Positions 25,198 to 33,636 of a stretch of DNA of 64,000 nt are shown piece after piece. Position 1 is the first letter of the stretch; every line of letters begins with the position of its first letter. Origin of the DNA: Clostridium sp. (GTDB lineage Bacteria > Bacillota > Clostridia > Lachnospirales > Lachnospiraceae); contig JAMOZY010000001.1 of assembly GCA_023667695.1 (NCBI GenBank), forward strand, positions 1 to 64,000, in the 5' to 3' direction. The notes under the pieces are model-generated. The model ran no database searches. It worked only from the letters and a program-made list of their open reading frames with translations, and was not told the origin of the DNA. The position numbers and the translations under genes are program-made.

Positions 25198-27843
25198 ATG
25201 AAGAAAAGAGGAAGGGGTCCATTATTCAAAACGATGTCAGTATTGCTTTCAGCGATACTGGTTATGGGAATGCTTCTTGGAGCGGCGCCAGTGGAGCTTC
25301 CAGCAGAAGAGGATGCCATATCATTGCCTTCGGAGGTTCCGACAGGTGATGCAGCATCTCTGTCCCAGGAGGTTCCGGGGACAGATGATGACCTTGCGTC
25401 TAATAGTGCAGGAGTTGCATCAGTGGCAGAAGTAAGTATTGATAATTCGATATCAGGCTGGATTTATCTGAACGGAACTGCTGTTATCATAACGGAAGGT
25501 TCTGACAGCAGTAAGACAAAGCTGTATTATGATGCAAATGAAAATGGAAGCCTGGATGAAGGAGAACTGCCGATAGAACTTTCTGAGGAAGAAGGAACGG
25601 TAGAAGATGGTTATGATTTGAGTGAGACTACGATATATGGAGGAAGCAGCTCAGAGGAAATTACCAGCGATATCATGATTCACATGCTTGGCGGTGCGCT
25701 GTATCGTGTAGAAGGCACTATGGGAAAAGCAGTCAATGGCAATTTTTGCTTTTTCATGACTGGTGGAAGTGTTACTCAGATTCTCTCTGCCGGTGGTGCT
25801 TCATTGAATGGCTCCTCTGATATTGTAATCGGTGGAGATGCAGTTGTGACAGAGACTATATATGGCGGCGGGGAAAATGACAATATTACCATTGGCGGTA
25901 ATGTAAATATTACAGTAGAAGGAAATGCCCGGGTTGGCAGTGGTTATAATTACCCAGGTATTTTTGCCGGCGGACAACAGCCGAATAATGTGATAATGGG
26001 AACCAGTACCATTACAGTAAAAGGCGGTACCATAAATGGAAACATATATTCTGACCTGCAGGCTGCTGATTTCCGGGACAAGGTTACCCTGGATATTCAA
26101 GGTGGTACTGTTACGGGCTTTGTACAAGGAATCGTAACCGGACAATCAAAAGCAGATGTAGTTGAGATAAGGATGAGTGGTGGTACGGTTGAGGGGTCTG
26201 TATTTGGAGTAAGGCAGGCATATGTGGAAAATGTTTCCATTCATATAGACGGCGGAGAGATTAAGGGGCAGGTGGTCGGTTCCTATGCGGGAAAGTCAGG
26301 AAAAGTATCAATTGAAATAACGGATGGTACTGTTCGTAATACGGTTATAGGAAGGGCAGTGCCGGGGCAAACAGATGATGGCTGGGAAAAGGGAAGTATA
26401 ATCATTCGCGGCGGTAATTTTCATAACTCAATTCTGCTTCGTCATAATAATGCGATTGCAACTCCGAACGAAGCGGAAATCTGCATTGAGGGAAAACCTG
26501 TATTTGGAGAAAACGCGGGTATTCTTTTACGGAATGGTGATTTCATTACTCAGACTGGAAGGATAACCAGTGCTACTGGCAGCATTCCTATTGATGTCCA
26601 GAATATAAACCAAAAAGGAACTTTGATTGTTGTTCCAGGGAATGGTATTGAATTAAGCTCGGAACCATTTGCCTTGCTAAATTCAGATTTTGATTTGATA
26701 TTTGGTACGATTCCAGATACAAATCAGAATCTTTATCTTGGGGAAAAGCATACCTGCAGCTATAGTGAAGCGTGGAAATCGGACGCGGAACAGCATTGGC
26801 ATATATGTGAGATTTGTGGAAGGAAAGCGGATATAGCCGCTCATACAGAGGATGCCGGCATAGTTACCAGGGAGCCGACAGAGACGGAAACGGGAATCAA
26901 GACTTATGCGTGTAGTGCATGCGGCTATGAGATGCGGGAGGAGATACTTCCAAAAAAGGAAACGGAAAACAATCCGGATGATGATAATCCGGGAGAAGGT
27001 GACCAGTCCGGTGTAATCAGTCAGGAAGTGAAAACAGAGGGGAATGTTCCGGTCACGAATATTTCCATGACGGAAAAGGAATTGATAGAGGCTGTTTTGA
27101 CAGAAGCGGATAAGGCACAGGTAGAAAGTGGTACAGATATTAAGATACTTTTGACTGTGGAAGATGCAAGTGGCAGTGTTAGTGATGCAGATAAAGCTTT
27201 GGTAGCTTCAGCACTGAATGGTTATCAACTTGGACAATATCTGGATATCAGTTTATTTAAAATTATTGGTAATAATCAGAATAGAATAGTGAAAACCCAG
27301 GGCTTGCTCCGACTTGTTATTACGATTCCGGATTCCTTGAAGAACACGAAGGATAACGAAAAAAGAGAATTTGCAATCATCCGGATACATAATGGAGCAG
27401 CATCCATTCTGAACGATATGGATGGAAATGTGAATACGATTACCATAGATACCGATCGGTTTTCTACTTATGTCATTGTCTATCAGGACAAGGCAGTATC
27501 CGGTGGAGATGGTGGAAATAGTAATAGCACAAATAACAACAATGAAGGTAGTTCCGGTCAAAAAGATAAGGAACCAAAAACCGGTGACAACACCATTTCC
27601 TTAGAAATATACGCAACAATTGCAATGATTGCGGGACTGAGCTATTTATTCTTATATCTTACCGGAAATAAGAATGGTATGACGGAGGAGGAGAAAAATT
27701 CTTTGATGAGAAGAATTATTCGTTGGGCGCATCAAGGAGGGAGCTTCCGTATTCCGTTTGCCTTCGTGGCAATCTTCCTGCTTCTTGCTTATTATCATAG
27801 TATCGGTAAGACAGCTGCTATGGAATGGAAAGAAATAATCTAA
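25198..27843 (+). CDS. Large cell-surface protein with beta-helix-like repeats and sortase-type signal
   Basis: This 881-residue exported protein starts with MKKRGRGPLFK and a signal segment (MSVLLSAILVMGMLLGAAP). Residues about 150-420 are Gly/Thr/Val-rich with recurring GGTV, GGEI and GGNF turns about 20-25 residues apart, which suggests a right-handed beta-helix. Residues about 520-580 hold two CxxC pairs (CEICG, CSACG) like the Cys pairs of clostridial surface modules. A disordered NPDDDNPGEGD linker and a globular unit follow. Near the C-terminus PKTGDN is followed by a membrane segment, then 55 more residues with a second membrane segment and the tail WKEII. The motif lacks the usual Leu (EPKTGD), and the long tail is unusual for a sortase substrate. 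Confidence 0.82.
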   Translation: MKKRGRGPLFKTMSVLLSAILVMGMLLGAAPVELPAEEDAISLPSEVPTGDAASLSQEVPGTDDDLASNSAGVASVAEVSIDNSISGWIYLNGTAVIITEGSDSSKTKLYYDANENGSLDEGELPIELSEEEGTVEDGYDLSETTIYGGSSSEEITSDIMIHMLGGALYRVEGTMGKAVNGNFCFFMTGGSVTQILSAGGASLNGSSDIVIGGDAVVTETIYGGGENDNITIGGNVNITVEGNARVGSGYNYPGIFAGGQQPNNVIMGTSTITVKGGTINGNIYSDLQAADFRDKVTLDIQGGTVTGFVQGIVTGQSKADVVEIRMSGGTVEGSVFGVRQAYVENVSIHIDGGEIKGQVVGSYAGKSGKVSIEITDGTVRNTVIGRAVPGQTDDGWEKGSIIIRGGNFHNSILLRHNNAIATPNEAEICIEGKPVFGENAGILLRNGDFITQTGRITSATGSIPIDVQNINQKGTLIVVPGNGIELSSEPFALLNSDFDLIFGTIPDTNQNLYLGEKHTCSYSEAWKSDAEQHWHICEICGRKADIAAHTEDAGIVTREPTETETGIKTYACSACGYEMREEILPKKETENNPDDDNPGEGDQSGVISQEVKTEGNVPVTNISMTEKELIEAVLTEADKAQVESGTDIKILLTVEDASGSVSDADKALVASALNGYQLGQYLDISLFKIIGNNQNRIVKTQGLLRLVITIPDSLKNTKDNEKREFAIIRIHNGAASILNDMDGNVNTITIDTDRFSTYVIVYQDKAVSGGDGGNSNSTNNNNEGSSGQKDKEPKTGDNTISLEIYATIAMIAGLSYLFLYLTGNKNGMTEEEKNSLMRRIIRWAHQGGSFRIPFAFVAIFLLLAYYHSIGKTAAMEWKEII

Positions 27844-27852
27844 TTAAATTAG

Positions 27853-27884
27853 AAGCCCTGGACATAAGTACCAGGGCTTTTGGA
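27853..27884 (+). terminator. Terminator of the surface-protein gene
   Basis: AAGCCCTGG pairs with CCAGGGCTT around loop ACATAAGTA and ends in TTTT. It follows the stop by about 10 bases. Confidence 0.85.
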
Positions 27885-27905
27885 AAATTTTTAAATGAAA
27901 GCATA

Positions 27906-27934
27906 TTGAAAAGGATTTCCGCATATGCTATAAT
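27906..27934 (+). promoter_or_regulatory. Promoter of the putative antitoxin RNA
   Basis: TTGAAA is followed after exactly 17 bases by a perfect TATAAT, with no protein-coding frame behind it. The transcript would begin near 27941 and meet a strong hairpin with a T tract about 70 bases later. Confidence 0.75.
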
Positions 27935-27940
27935 GCCACT

Positions 27941-28033
27941 AGGCAAAAAAAGTTATAACGTTCCAATATGAACGAAAATGAATCCCCTGCTTGTGTTGCA
28001 CCACAGGCAGGGGATTCTTCTTTTCTTTTATAG
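27941..28033 (+). ncRNA. Putative antitoxin small RNA (par/Fst-like type I system)
   Basis: A strong promoter, no open frame, and a terminator (GAATCCCCTGC with GCAGGGGATTC, then a T/C-rich tail) define a small RNA of about 90 bases. Its 5' part contains AAAAAAGTTATAAC followed by CCAATAT (27946-27969). The same two blocks occur near 28129-28154, where on the opposite strand they span the start codon of the small peptide gene. The RNA is therefore complementary in trans to the toxin's start region. It is also complementary to the toxin mRNA's 3' end at the shared terminator. Confidence 0.65.
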
Positions 28034-28034
28034 T
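27980..28034. terminator. Shared terminator of the converging toxin and antitoxin transcripts
   Basis: GAATCCCCTGC pairs with GCAGGGGATTC (11 bp). On the plus strand it is followed by TTCTTTTCTTTTA. On the minus strand it is followed by ATTTTCG, a weaker tail. Both converging transcripts would contain this hairpin. Confidence 0.75.
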
Positions 28035-28052
28035 GGCAAAGCACCCACTAGG

Positions 28053-28151
28053 CTATTTGTTGTCCTTACGGCCACTGTCTAACCATTTGATGATGTAGTG
28101 GCAGGCTACACCAGCCATGACAGCAACGAAAAAAGTTATAACATATCCCAA
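28053..28151 (-). CDS. Small membrane peptide, probable type I toxin (Fst/holin-like)
   Basis: This 32-residue peptide is read from a TTG start with AGGAGG 9 bases upstream. It reads MGYVITFFVAVMAG at the front and ends KWLDSGRKDNK. A single hydrophobic span followed by Trp-Leu-Asp and a charged tail matches the design of Fst-like type I toxins, which damage the membrane when over-made. The leader has the tetraloop hairpin CCCG-GCAA-CGGG directly before the ribosome site. The gene is too short for usual gene finding. Its convergent small RNA and shared terminator support a toxin-antitoxin role. A phage holin remnant is the alternative. Confidence 0.7.
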   Translation of the reverse strand: MGYVITFFVAVMAGVACHYIIKWLDSGRKDNK

Positions 28152-28198
28152 TATAAACACCTCCTCCCGTTGCCGGGTATCGGTTGGACAACAGAATG

Positions 28199-28228
28199 AT
28201 TATACCATGTTTCCTCATGAAATGAAAA
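28199..28228 (-). promoter_or_regulatory. Promoter of the putative toxin
   Basis: On the minus strand TTTTCA is followed after 18 bases by a perfect TATAAT. The mRNA would begin near 28192, about 40 bases before the TTG start, leaving room for the GCAA hairpin in the leader. Confidence 0.6.
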
Positions 28229-28232
28229 TTCA

Positions 28233-28261
28233 TTGAGCGAAAGAAAAAGATATGCTAAAGT
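28233..28261 (+). promoter_or_regulatory. Promoter of uvrC
   Basis: TTGAGC is followed after 17 bases by TAAAGT, about 33 bases before the uvrC start. It is back to back with the toxin promoter. Confidence 0.55.
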
Positions 28262-28293
28262 AAAGAAGTAGAATATGAGAAAGCAGACAGGAT

Positions 28294-30204
28294 ATGAAAG
28301 AGTTTGATATTGAAGAAGAATTGAAAAAGCTGCCGGACCAGTCTGGTGTATATCTGATGCATAGCAGGACAGATGAGATTATCTATGTGGGAAAGGCAAT
28401 CAGCTTAAAAAAACGGGTGCGGCAATATTTTCAGTCCGGGCGGAACCGTTCCCCTAAGATTGAGAAAATGATTACCTTGATTCATTATTTTGAGTACATC
28501 GTGACGGATTCGGAATTAGAAGCACTGGTCTTAGAGAATAATCTGATTAAGGAATATGCACCCAAGTATAATACCATGCTGACGGATGATAAGACCTATC
28601 CCTTTATTAAGGTTACCTTGGAAGAACCATTTCCAAGGGTTTTGCTGACCCGGCAGATGAAGCGGGACAAGGGAAAATATTTTGGTCCCTTTACCAGCTC
28701 CGGAGCAGTCCGGGATACCATTGAGCTGATAAAGCGGCTATATCATATTCGGTTTTGTAATAAACGGCTGCCGAAGGAAATCGGAATGGACCGGCCATGT
28801 CTTTATTATCAGATGAAGCAATGTCCGGCTCCCTGTCAGGGATACATTACAGAAGAGGCATATCGGGAGCATGTAGAGGAAGTATTAGAATTTTTAAATG
28901 GAAATACCAAGAAGGTAATTTCACAGCTAGAGGAGAAAATGCAGGAAGCCTCTGCTGAATTTGAATTTGAAAAGGCGGCGGAGTACCGGGATTTGATTGA
29001 CAGTGTAAATCATATTGCAGGAAAGCAGAGAATTACCAATCCGAATTCCAATACCATTGACCGGGATGTTGTAGCGATGGCAGTGGAGGAGAAGGAGGCG
29101 GTCGTTTCCATCTTTTTTATCCGGGACGGAAAGCTGTTAGGAAGGGAACATTTTCATATGGCAGGGGTGGAAGAATCCCAGCCCGAGGAAACTATGACCG
29201 CGTTTGTAAAGCAATACTATGCCGGAACCCCATATATACCCAAAGAATTACTGCTGGAAACGGAGGTAGAGGAACGGGAGCTATTAGAGAACTGGTTATC
29301 CCAGAAGCGGGAGCAGCGGGTGCATATCCTGACACCTCAGAAAGGGGAAAAGCATAAGCTGATTGAATTAGCAAAGGATAACGCCTCCATGGTACTGCAC
29401 CAGGACTTAGAGAAGCTGAAGCGGGAGGAAGCCCGAACTATTGGAGCGGCACAGGAAATAGCGGATTTGATTGGGATTGAACGCGCAGAGCGGATAGAAG
29501 CCTTTGATATCTCGAATATCAGTGGCGTAAATGCAGTTGCTTCCATGGTGGTATTTGAACAGGGAAAAGCAAAAAGAAGTGATTACCGGAAGTTCCGTCT
29601 GCGAACCGTAACCGGTCCAGATGATTATAAGAGCATGGAAGAAACCTTAAGCCGGCGGTTTCTGCATGGAAAGGAAGAACAGAGAAAAATTGCAGAAGAA
29701 GGCTTGGAGGAGGAGCTGGGTAGCTTTAACCGTTTTCCGGACCTAATCATGATGGATGGCGGAAAAGGACAGGTGAATGTAGCCCTTCGGGTATTGGAGG
29801 AATTACACTTGAATATTCCGGTCTGTGGCATGGTAAAGGATGATAACCATAGGACCAGAGGCTTATATTACAACAATCAGGAAATTGCATTTCCGCCGAA
29901 GAATGAGGCATTTGACCTGATTACAAGAATACAGGATGAGGCACACCGGTTTGCCATTGAATATCATAAGCTGCTGCGCAGCAAGGGACAGGTAAAATCT
30001 GTGTTAGATGATATCGCAGGTATCGGACCAACCAGACGAAAGGCGTTAATCCGGCACTTTAAGACCATAGATGCTGTCAAACAGGCATCTGTGGAGGAAT
30101 TAAGACAGACGCCGGGTATGAATATCCTGTCTGCCAATGCGGTCTATAATTACTTTCATGGAGCGAAGGAGGAACAAGCACCCGAAGGGCAGAAGGAAAT
30201 TTAA
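28294..30204 (+). CDS. uvrC: Excinuclease ABC subunit C
   Basis: This 636-residue nuclease makes both incisions in nucleotide excision repair with UvrA and UvrB. The N-terminal GIY-YIG domain shows GVY (18-20) and YVGK (31-34). A Cys cluster follows ([15 protein letters not shown]), then the UVR motif ([28 protein letters not shown]), seen in parts at residues 207-236. An RNase H-like nuclease domain ([18 protein letters not shown]) and a C-terminal helix-hairpin-helix pair ([19 protein letters not shown]) complete it. Length is normal. The stop is followed by a cluster of family B repeats before hprK. Confidence 0.97.
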   Translation: MKEFDIEEELKKLPDQSGVYLMHSRTDEIIYVGKAISLKKRVRQYFQSGRNRSPKIEKMITLIHYFEYIVTDSELEALVLENNLIKEYAPKYNTMLTDDKTYPFIKVTLEEPFPRVLLTRQMKRDKGKYFGPFTSSGAVRDTIELIKRLYHIRFCNKRLPKEIGMDRPCLYYQMKQCPAPCQGYITEEAYREHVEEVLEFLNGNTKKVISQLEEKMQEASAEFEFEKAAEYRDLIDSVNHIAGKQRITNPNSNTIDRDVVAMAVEEKEAVVSIFFIRDGKLLGREHFHMAGVEESQPEETMTAFVKQYYAGTPYIPKELLLETEVEERELLENWLSQKREQRVHILTPQKGEKHKLIELAKDNASMVLHQDLEKLKREEARTIGAAQEIADLIGIERAERIEAFDISNISGVNAVASMVVFEQGKAKRSDYRKFRLRTVTGPDDYKSMEETLSRRFLHGKEEQRKIAEEGLEEELGSFNRFPDLIMMDGGKGQVNVALRVLEELHLNIPVCGMVKDDNHRTRGLYYNNQEIAFPPKNEAFDLITRIQDEAHRFAIEYHKLLRSKGQVKSVLDDIAGIGPTRRKALIRHFKTIDAVKQASVEELRQTPGMNILSANAVYNYFHGAKEEQAPEGQKEI

Positions 30205-30238
30205 TTGATGCATGAACACCAAAAGTATGGTATGCTTT

Positions 30239-30327
30239 AACCTAAGGAGGGACCCGCCGCAGGTGGGAGGATTCCTTGGGTTGGATTGTGGGAAACCGAA
30301 AGGAAAAGCAGGTATACTATAGACATT
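30239..30327 (+). repeat. Family B structured repeat, copy B1 (complete)
   Basis: The outer helix AACCTAAGG/CCTTGGGTT (9 bp) is joined by a purine-rich internal loop (AGGGA opposite AGGATT) to the inner hairpin CCCGCC-GCA-GGTGGG. A conserved 3' tail follows (GAAACCGAAAGGAAAAGCAG, then GTATAC). It lies between uvrC and hprK on the coding strand. Confidence 0.85.
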
Positions 30328-30351
30328 AACCTAAGGAGGGACCCAGCACTT
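30328..30351 (+). repeat. Family B structured repeat, copy B2 (truncated)
   Basis: Only the front of the unit is present: AACCTAAGG, AGGGACCCAGC, then ACTT. The right arm and tail are missing, and a complete unit begins at once. This suggests an internal deletion between tandem copies. Confidence 0.75.
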
Positions 30352-30439
30352 AACCTAAGGAGGGACCCGCCGCAGGTGGGAGGATTCCTTGGGTTGGATT
30401 GCAGGAAACCGAAAGGAAAAGCAGGTATACCATAGACAC
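30352..30439 (+). repeat. Family B structured repeat, copy B3 (complete)
   Basis: This is nearly identical to B1, with outer helix AACCTAAGG/CCTTGGGTT and inner hairpin CCCGCC-GCA-GGTGGG. The tail differs from B1 by a few bases (GATTGCAGG for GATTGTGGG). Confidence 0.85.
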
Positions 30440-30504
30440 AAAGGAGGATTCCTTGGGTTGGATTGCAGGAAACCGAAAGGAAAAGCAGGTATACCATAGA
30501 CATT
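30440..30504 (+). repeat. Family B structured repeat, copy B4 (inner hairpin deleted)
   Basis: AAAGGAGGATTCCTTGGG joins directly to the conserved tail, so the inner CCC/GGG hairpin is absent while the 3' half is intact. Confidence 0.75.
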
Positions 30505-30587
30505 AACCTAAGGAGGGACCCATCGAAGATGGGAGGAATCCTTGGGTTGGCTTGCAGGAAGCCAAAGGGAAAGCAGGTATACCGAGT
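30505..30587 (+). repeat. Family B structured repeat, copy B5 (compensated inner hairpin)
   Basis: The outer helix is AACCTAAGG/CCTTGGGTT, as in B1, but the inner hairpin is CCCATC-GAA-GATGGG. Both arms changed together compared with CCCGCC-GCA-GGTGGG, so pairing is kept. The tail is more diverged (GAAGCCAAAGGGAAAGCAGG). Confidence 0.85.
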
Positions 30588-30615
30588 TGAATTGTAGCAG
30601 TAAAAGGAGGAGGCT

Positions 30616-31545
30616 ATGTACGAAGTTTCATTGACAAGCTTGATTGAAAAAATGAATTTGGTCAATCATCTGCCGGAAATCAACACAGATGATATCAAGA
30701 TAACGGATCCGGATATTAACCGCCCGGCAATTCAGCTTGCCGGATTTTTTGAGCATTTTGATTCCAATCGTATTCAGATTTGTGGTAATGTGGAGCATGC
30801 CTATATTGCGAACATGCATACGGAGGAAGAGAACCGGGAGATTTTTAAGAAATTATTTTCTCATAAGATTCCTTGTCTGATTTTCTGCCGGGGGCTGGAA
30901 CCCCATAAGTTTATTCTGGAGGTAGCAAAAGAATATGGAATTCCGGTACTGACTTCCAATTCCACTACATCCTCCTTTGTCCATGAAGCAGTCCGGTGGC
31001 TGCATGTGGAACTGGCACCGAGAATCACCATTCATGGCGTATTGGTGGATGTATACGGTGAGGGAATCCTGATTATGGGAGAAAGTGGTATTGGTAAAAG
31101 TGAGGCGGCGTTGGAGCTGATTAAGCGGGGCCACCGTCTGGTTTCGGATGATGCAGTTGTGATTAAGAAGGTAAGCGATGAGACCTTGGTAGGCATGGCG
31201 CCGGATAATACCAGGCATTTTATTGAATTGCGTGGTATCGGAATTATTAATGTAAAGACTCTGTTTGGTGTAGAGTGTGTAAAGATGTCAGAAACCATCG
31301 ATTTAATTATAAAATTAGAAGAATGGAATAAGGATACAGAATATGACCGTCTGGGTTTAACCGACCAATATACGGAGATTTTAGGAAACAGGGTGGTAAG
31401 CCATTCGATTCCGATTCGACCGGGACGGAATATTGCAATTATTGTTGAGTCAGCCGCAGTCAATCATCGACAGAAGAAGATGGGATATAATGCGGCACAG
31501 GAATTATATGATCGGGTAACCGGTAACTTAGAGGCAAAAAAATAA
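30616..31545 (+). CDS. hprK: HPr kinase/phosphorylase
   Basis: This 309-residue enzyme phosphorylates Ser46 of HPr (and Crh) in carbon catabolite control, and removes it again. The N-terminal domain is about 130 residues. His140 (ITIHGVLVD) and Walker A GESGIGKS (155-162) lie in the catalytic domain. The signature IELRGIGIINVKTLFG follows, then a C-terminal helix region. AAAGGAGGAGG precedes the ATG. It heads a run of same-strand genes (glcK, murB, rapZ, whiA). A Crh-like target protein is encoded about 4 kb downstream. Confidence 0.97.
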   Translation: MYEVSLTSLIEKMNLVNHLPEINTDDIKITDPDINRPAIQLAGFFEHFDSNRIQICGNVEHAYIANMHTEEENREIFKKLFSHKIPCLIFCRGLEPHKFILEVAKEYGIPVLTSNSTTSSFVHEAVRWLHVELAPRITIHGVLVDVYGEGILIMGESGIGKSEAALELIKRGHRLVSDDAVVIKKVSDETLVGMAPDNTRHFIELRGIGIINVKTLFGVECVKMSETIDLIIKLEEWNKDTEYDRLGLTDQYTEILGNRVVSHSIPIRPGRNIAIIVESAAVNHRQKKMGYNAAQELYDRVTGNLEAKK

Positions 31546-31557
31546 GGAGGAACAGAG

Positions 31558-32496
31558 ATGGCAAAGTATGCAGTAGGTGTGGATATCGGAGGAACCACAG
31601 TAAAAATCGGAATCTTTACCGTAGAAGGGGAATTGCTGAAGAAGTGGGAAATACCCACCAGAAAGGATGAAGGCGGCCGGTATATCTTAAGTGATGTGGC
31701 GGAGTCGGTTGCAGACAAGCTGTGTGAAAGCTCTATCGACAAGGCGGATGTGGCCGGAATTGGCATGGGCGTTCCGGGACCGGTAAAGCAGGATGGTACG
31801 GTATTGAAATGTGTAAATCTGGGATGGGGTATTTTTAATGTAGAGGAAGAATTGAGTAAGCTGACCGGTCTGCCGGTAAGGGCTGGAAATGATGCCAATA
31901 TGGCTGCCATGGGCGAAATGTGGCAGGGCGGCGGCATGGGTTATCAGGATATTGTTATGGTAACCTTAGGCACCGGTGTTGGCGGCGGAATCATCCTGGG
32001 CGGTAAGATGCTGGCGGGAGTAAATGGAGCCGGCGGGGAAATCGGTCATATTCAGGTCAATGATGATGAAACGGAAACCTGTGGCTGTGGTAAAAAGGGC
32101 TGTCTGGAGCAGTATACCTCGGCAACGGGAATCGTAAGACAGGCAAAAATCTTATTGAATAATACAGATGCCCCATCCAAGCTTCGAAGCGTGCAATATA
32201 TCTCTGCAAAAGAGATTTTCGATGCCGCAAAGGAAGGGGATGAGCTGGCAAATGACCTGGTAGAAGCGCATGGAGAGTGCTTAGGGCGCGCCCTTGCACA
32301 GATTGCCTGTGTCGTAGACCCGGAGGTATTTGTTATCGGCGGCGGTGTATCCAAGGCAGGTAAGGTATTGATTGATACAACAGCCAAATATTTTGAAAAA
32401 TATGCATTCCATGCATGTAGAGGGACGAAGTTTGAACTGGCTACCTTGGGCAATGACGCCGGAATCTATGGCGGTGCAAAGCTGATATTGGGATAG
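31558..32496 (+). CDS. glcK: ROK-family glucokinase
   Basis: This 312-residue kinase phosphorylates glucose to glucose 6-phosphate with ATP. It starts MAKYAVGVDIGGTTVKIGI with the phosphate-binding DIGGTT. The ROK signature includes the zinc cluster CGCGKKGCLEQYTS, and GTGVGGGIILGG precedes it. An AAGGAGG site lies 12 bases after hprK's stop, so both are likely co-transcribed, joining glucose phosphorylation to catabolite control. Other ROK sugar kinases are possible, but motifs and context fit glucokinase. Confidence 0.9.
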   Translation: MAKYAVGVDIGGTTVKIGIFTVEGELLKKWEIPTRKDEGGRYILSDVAESVADKLCESSIDKADVAGIGMGVPGPVKQDGTVLKCVNLGWGIFNVEEELSKLTGLPVRAGNDANMAAMGEMWQGGGMGYQDIVMVTLGTGVGGGIILGGKMLAGVNGAGGEIGHIQVNDDETETCGCGKKGCLEQYTSATGIVRQAKILLNNTDAPSKLRSVQYISAKEIFDAAKEGDELANDLVEAHGECLGRALAQIACVVDPEVFVIGGGVSKAGKVLIDTTAKYFEKYAFHACRGTKFELATLGNDAGIYGGAKLILG

Positions 32497-32616
32497 GCGG
32501 AAGGACAAGGCAGCAGAAGGAAGAGAATGGACTTGGAATGAAATCATATACTGCAACATAAATTGGTTAAAACAGGATGCAGCTGCATGCTGAATTTTGT
32601 TGCGGAAAGGATTACT

Positions 32617-33534
32617 ATGGAAGGTGACATATTAGGAAACATTCGAGAAATAATAAAGGAAGAGCAGTTATTATTTGATGAACCGATGAGCAGTCATACC
32701 ACCTTTCGTGTGGGTGGACCGGCGGATGTTATTGTGAAGCCGGGAAGCATATCGGAGATTGAACAGGTGCTGCAGTGGTGCAGTGAACATGCCATCCCCT
32801 ATTATATCGTAGGAAACGGCAGTAATCTTCTGGTAGGTGATGCAGGGATTCGGGGTGTTGTGATTCAGATTGGAAATGCTTTTTCTGAGATTGAAGTTGG
32901 AGAGGATGACACTATATGGGTACAAGCCGGATGCATGCTTGGCAAAGTGGCAAATGCAGCGCTGGAGCATTCTTTGACCGGTCTGGAATTTGCGTCCGGT
33001 ATTCCCGGCACCATAGGAGGAGCGGTTTTAATGAATGCCGGTGCATATGGCGGGGAAATGAAGGACATTATAGAGTGTGTGACCTTACTGACTCCTGCCG
33101 GTGAAGTATTGATTCTGCCCCAGGACCAGATGGAATTTGGATATCGGGACAGCATTGCCGCAAGGAAGAATTATATTGTTCTGGAGGTTAAGCTCCGGCT
33201 GCAGAAGGGCAATCCAAAGGAAATTGCCGGTAAAATGAAGGAACTGAATGAAGCAAGAAAGGAAAAACAGCCGCTGGAGTTTCCGAGCGCCGGAAGTACC
33301 TTTAAGCGTCCGGAAGGATATTTTGCTGGTAAGCTGATTATGGATGCAGGGCTGGCCGGTTACCGTGTAGGGGATGCCCAGGTATCGGAAAAGCATTGTG
33401 GCTTTGTGATTAACCGGGGACATGCAACGGCAAAGGATATTGTAACGTTAATGAATGAAGTTGTGAAACAGGTGGAGGAGAAGTATCAGGTTATTTTGGA
33501 GCCGGAGATACGGAAGATAGGTGATTTTTCATAG
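32617..33534 (+). CDS. murB: UDP-N-acetylmuramate dehydrogenase
   Basis: This 305-residue flavoenzyme reduces UDP-GlcNAc-enolpyruvate to UDP-MurNAc with NADPH, an early step of peptidoglycan synthesis. It shows SSHTTFRVGGPADV, the FAD-binding IVGNGSNLLVGD, EFASGIPGTIGGAVLMNAGAYG (seen in parts) and the C-terminal GSTFKRPEGYFAGKLI. The active-site Ser lies in SAGSTFKRP. It is type II-like, with a short C-terminal part. GGAAAGG lies about 7 bases before the chosen ATG; an in-frame ATG 18 codons earlier has no site. Confidence 0.95.
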   Translation: MEGDILGNIREIIKEEQLLFDEPMSSHTTFRVGGPADVIVKPGSISEIEQVLQWCSEHAIPYYIVGNGSNLLVGDAGIRGVVIQIGNAFSEIEVGEDDTIWVQAGCMLGKVANAALEHSLTGLEFASGIPGTIGGAVLMNAGAYGGEMKDIIECVTLLTPAGEVLILPQDQMEFGYRDSIAARKNYIVLEVKLRLQKGNPKEIAGKMKELNEARKEKQPLEFPSAGSTFKRPEGYFAGKLIMDAGLAGYRVGDAQVSEKHCGFVINRGHATAKDIVTLMNEVVKQVEEKYQVILEPEIRKIGDFS

Positions 33535-33636
33535 AAGGCGGTAAGGCGCTGGAAGGAATGGGTCAGACCGGTGGACGGCATATATTTGACTGCTTGACGG
33601 GAAACAAAGGATGGAAGAAAAGCAAGAGGCAGAAGT

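Noticed and set aside
30239-30587. A CRISPR array
   Set aside because: The units are about 88 bp, abut each other with internal deletions, have no unique spacers of even length, and no cas genes are nearby.
30237-30665. A 142-codon minus-strand frame with internally repeated peptides (LLRLMS, YLLFLSVS)
   Set aside because: It is a translation of the family B repeat cluster. The peptide repeats follow the DNA repeat period, and there is no ribosome site, so it is not a protein gene.
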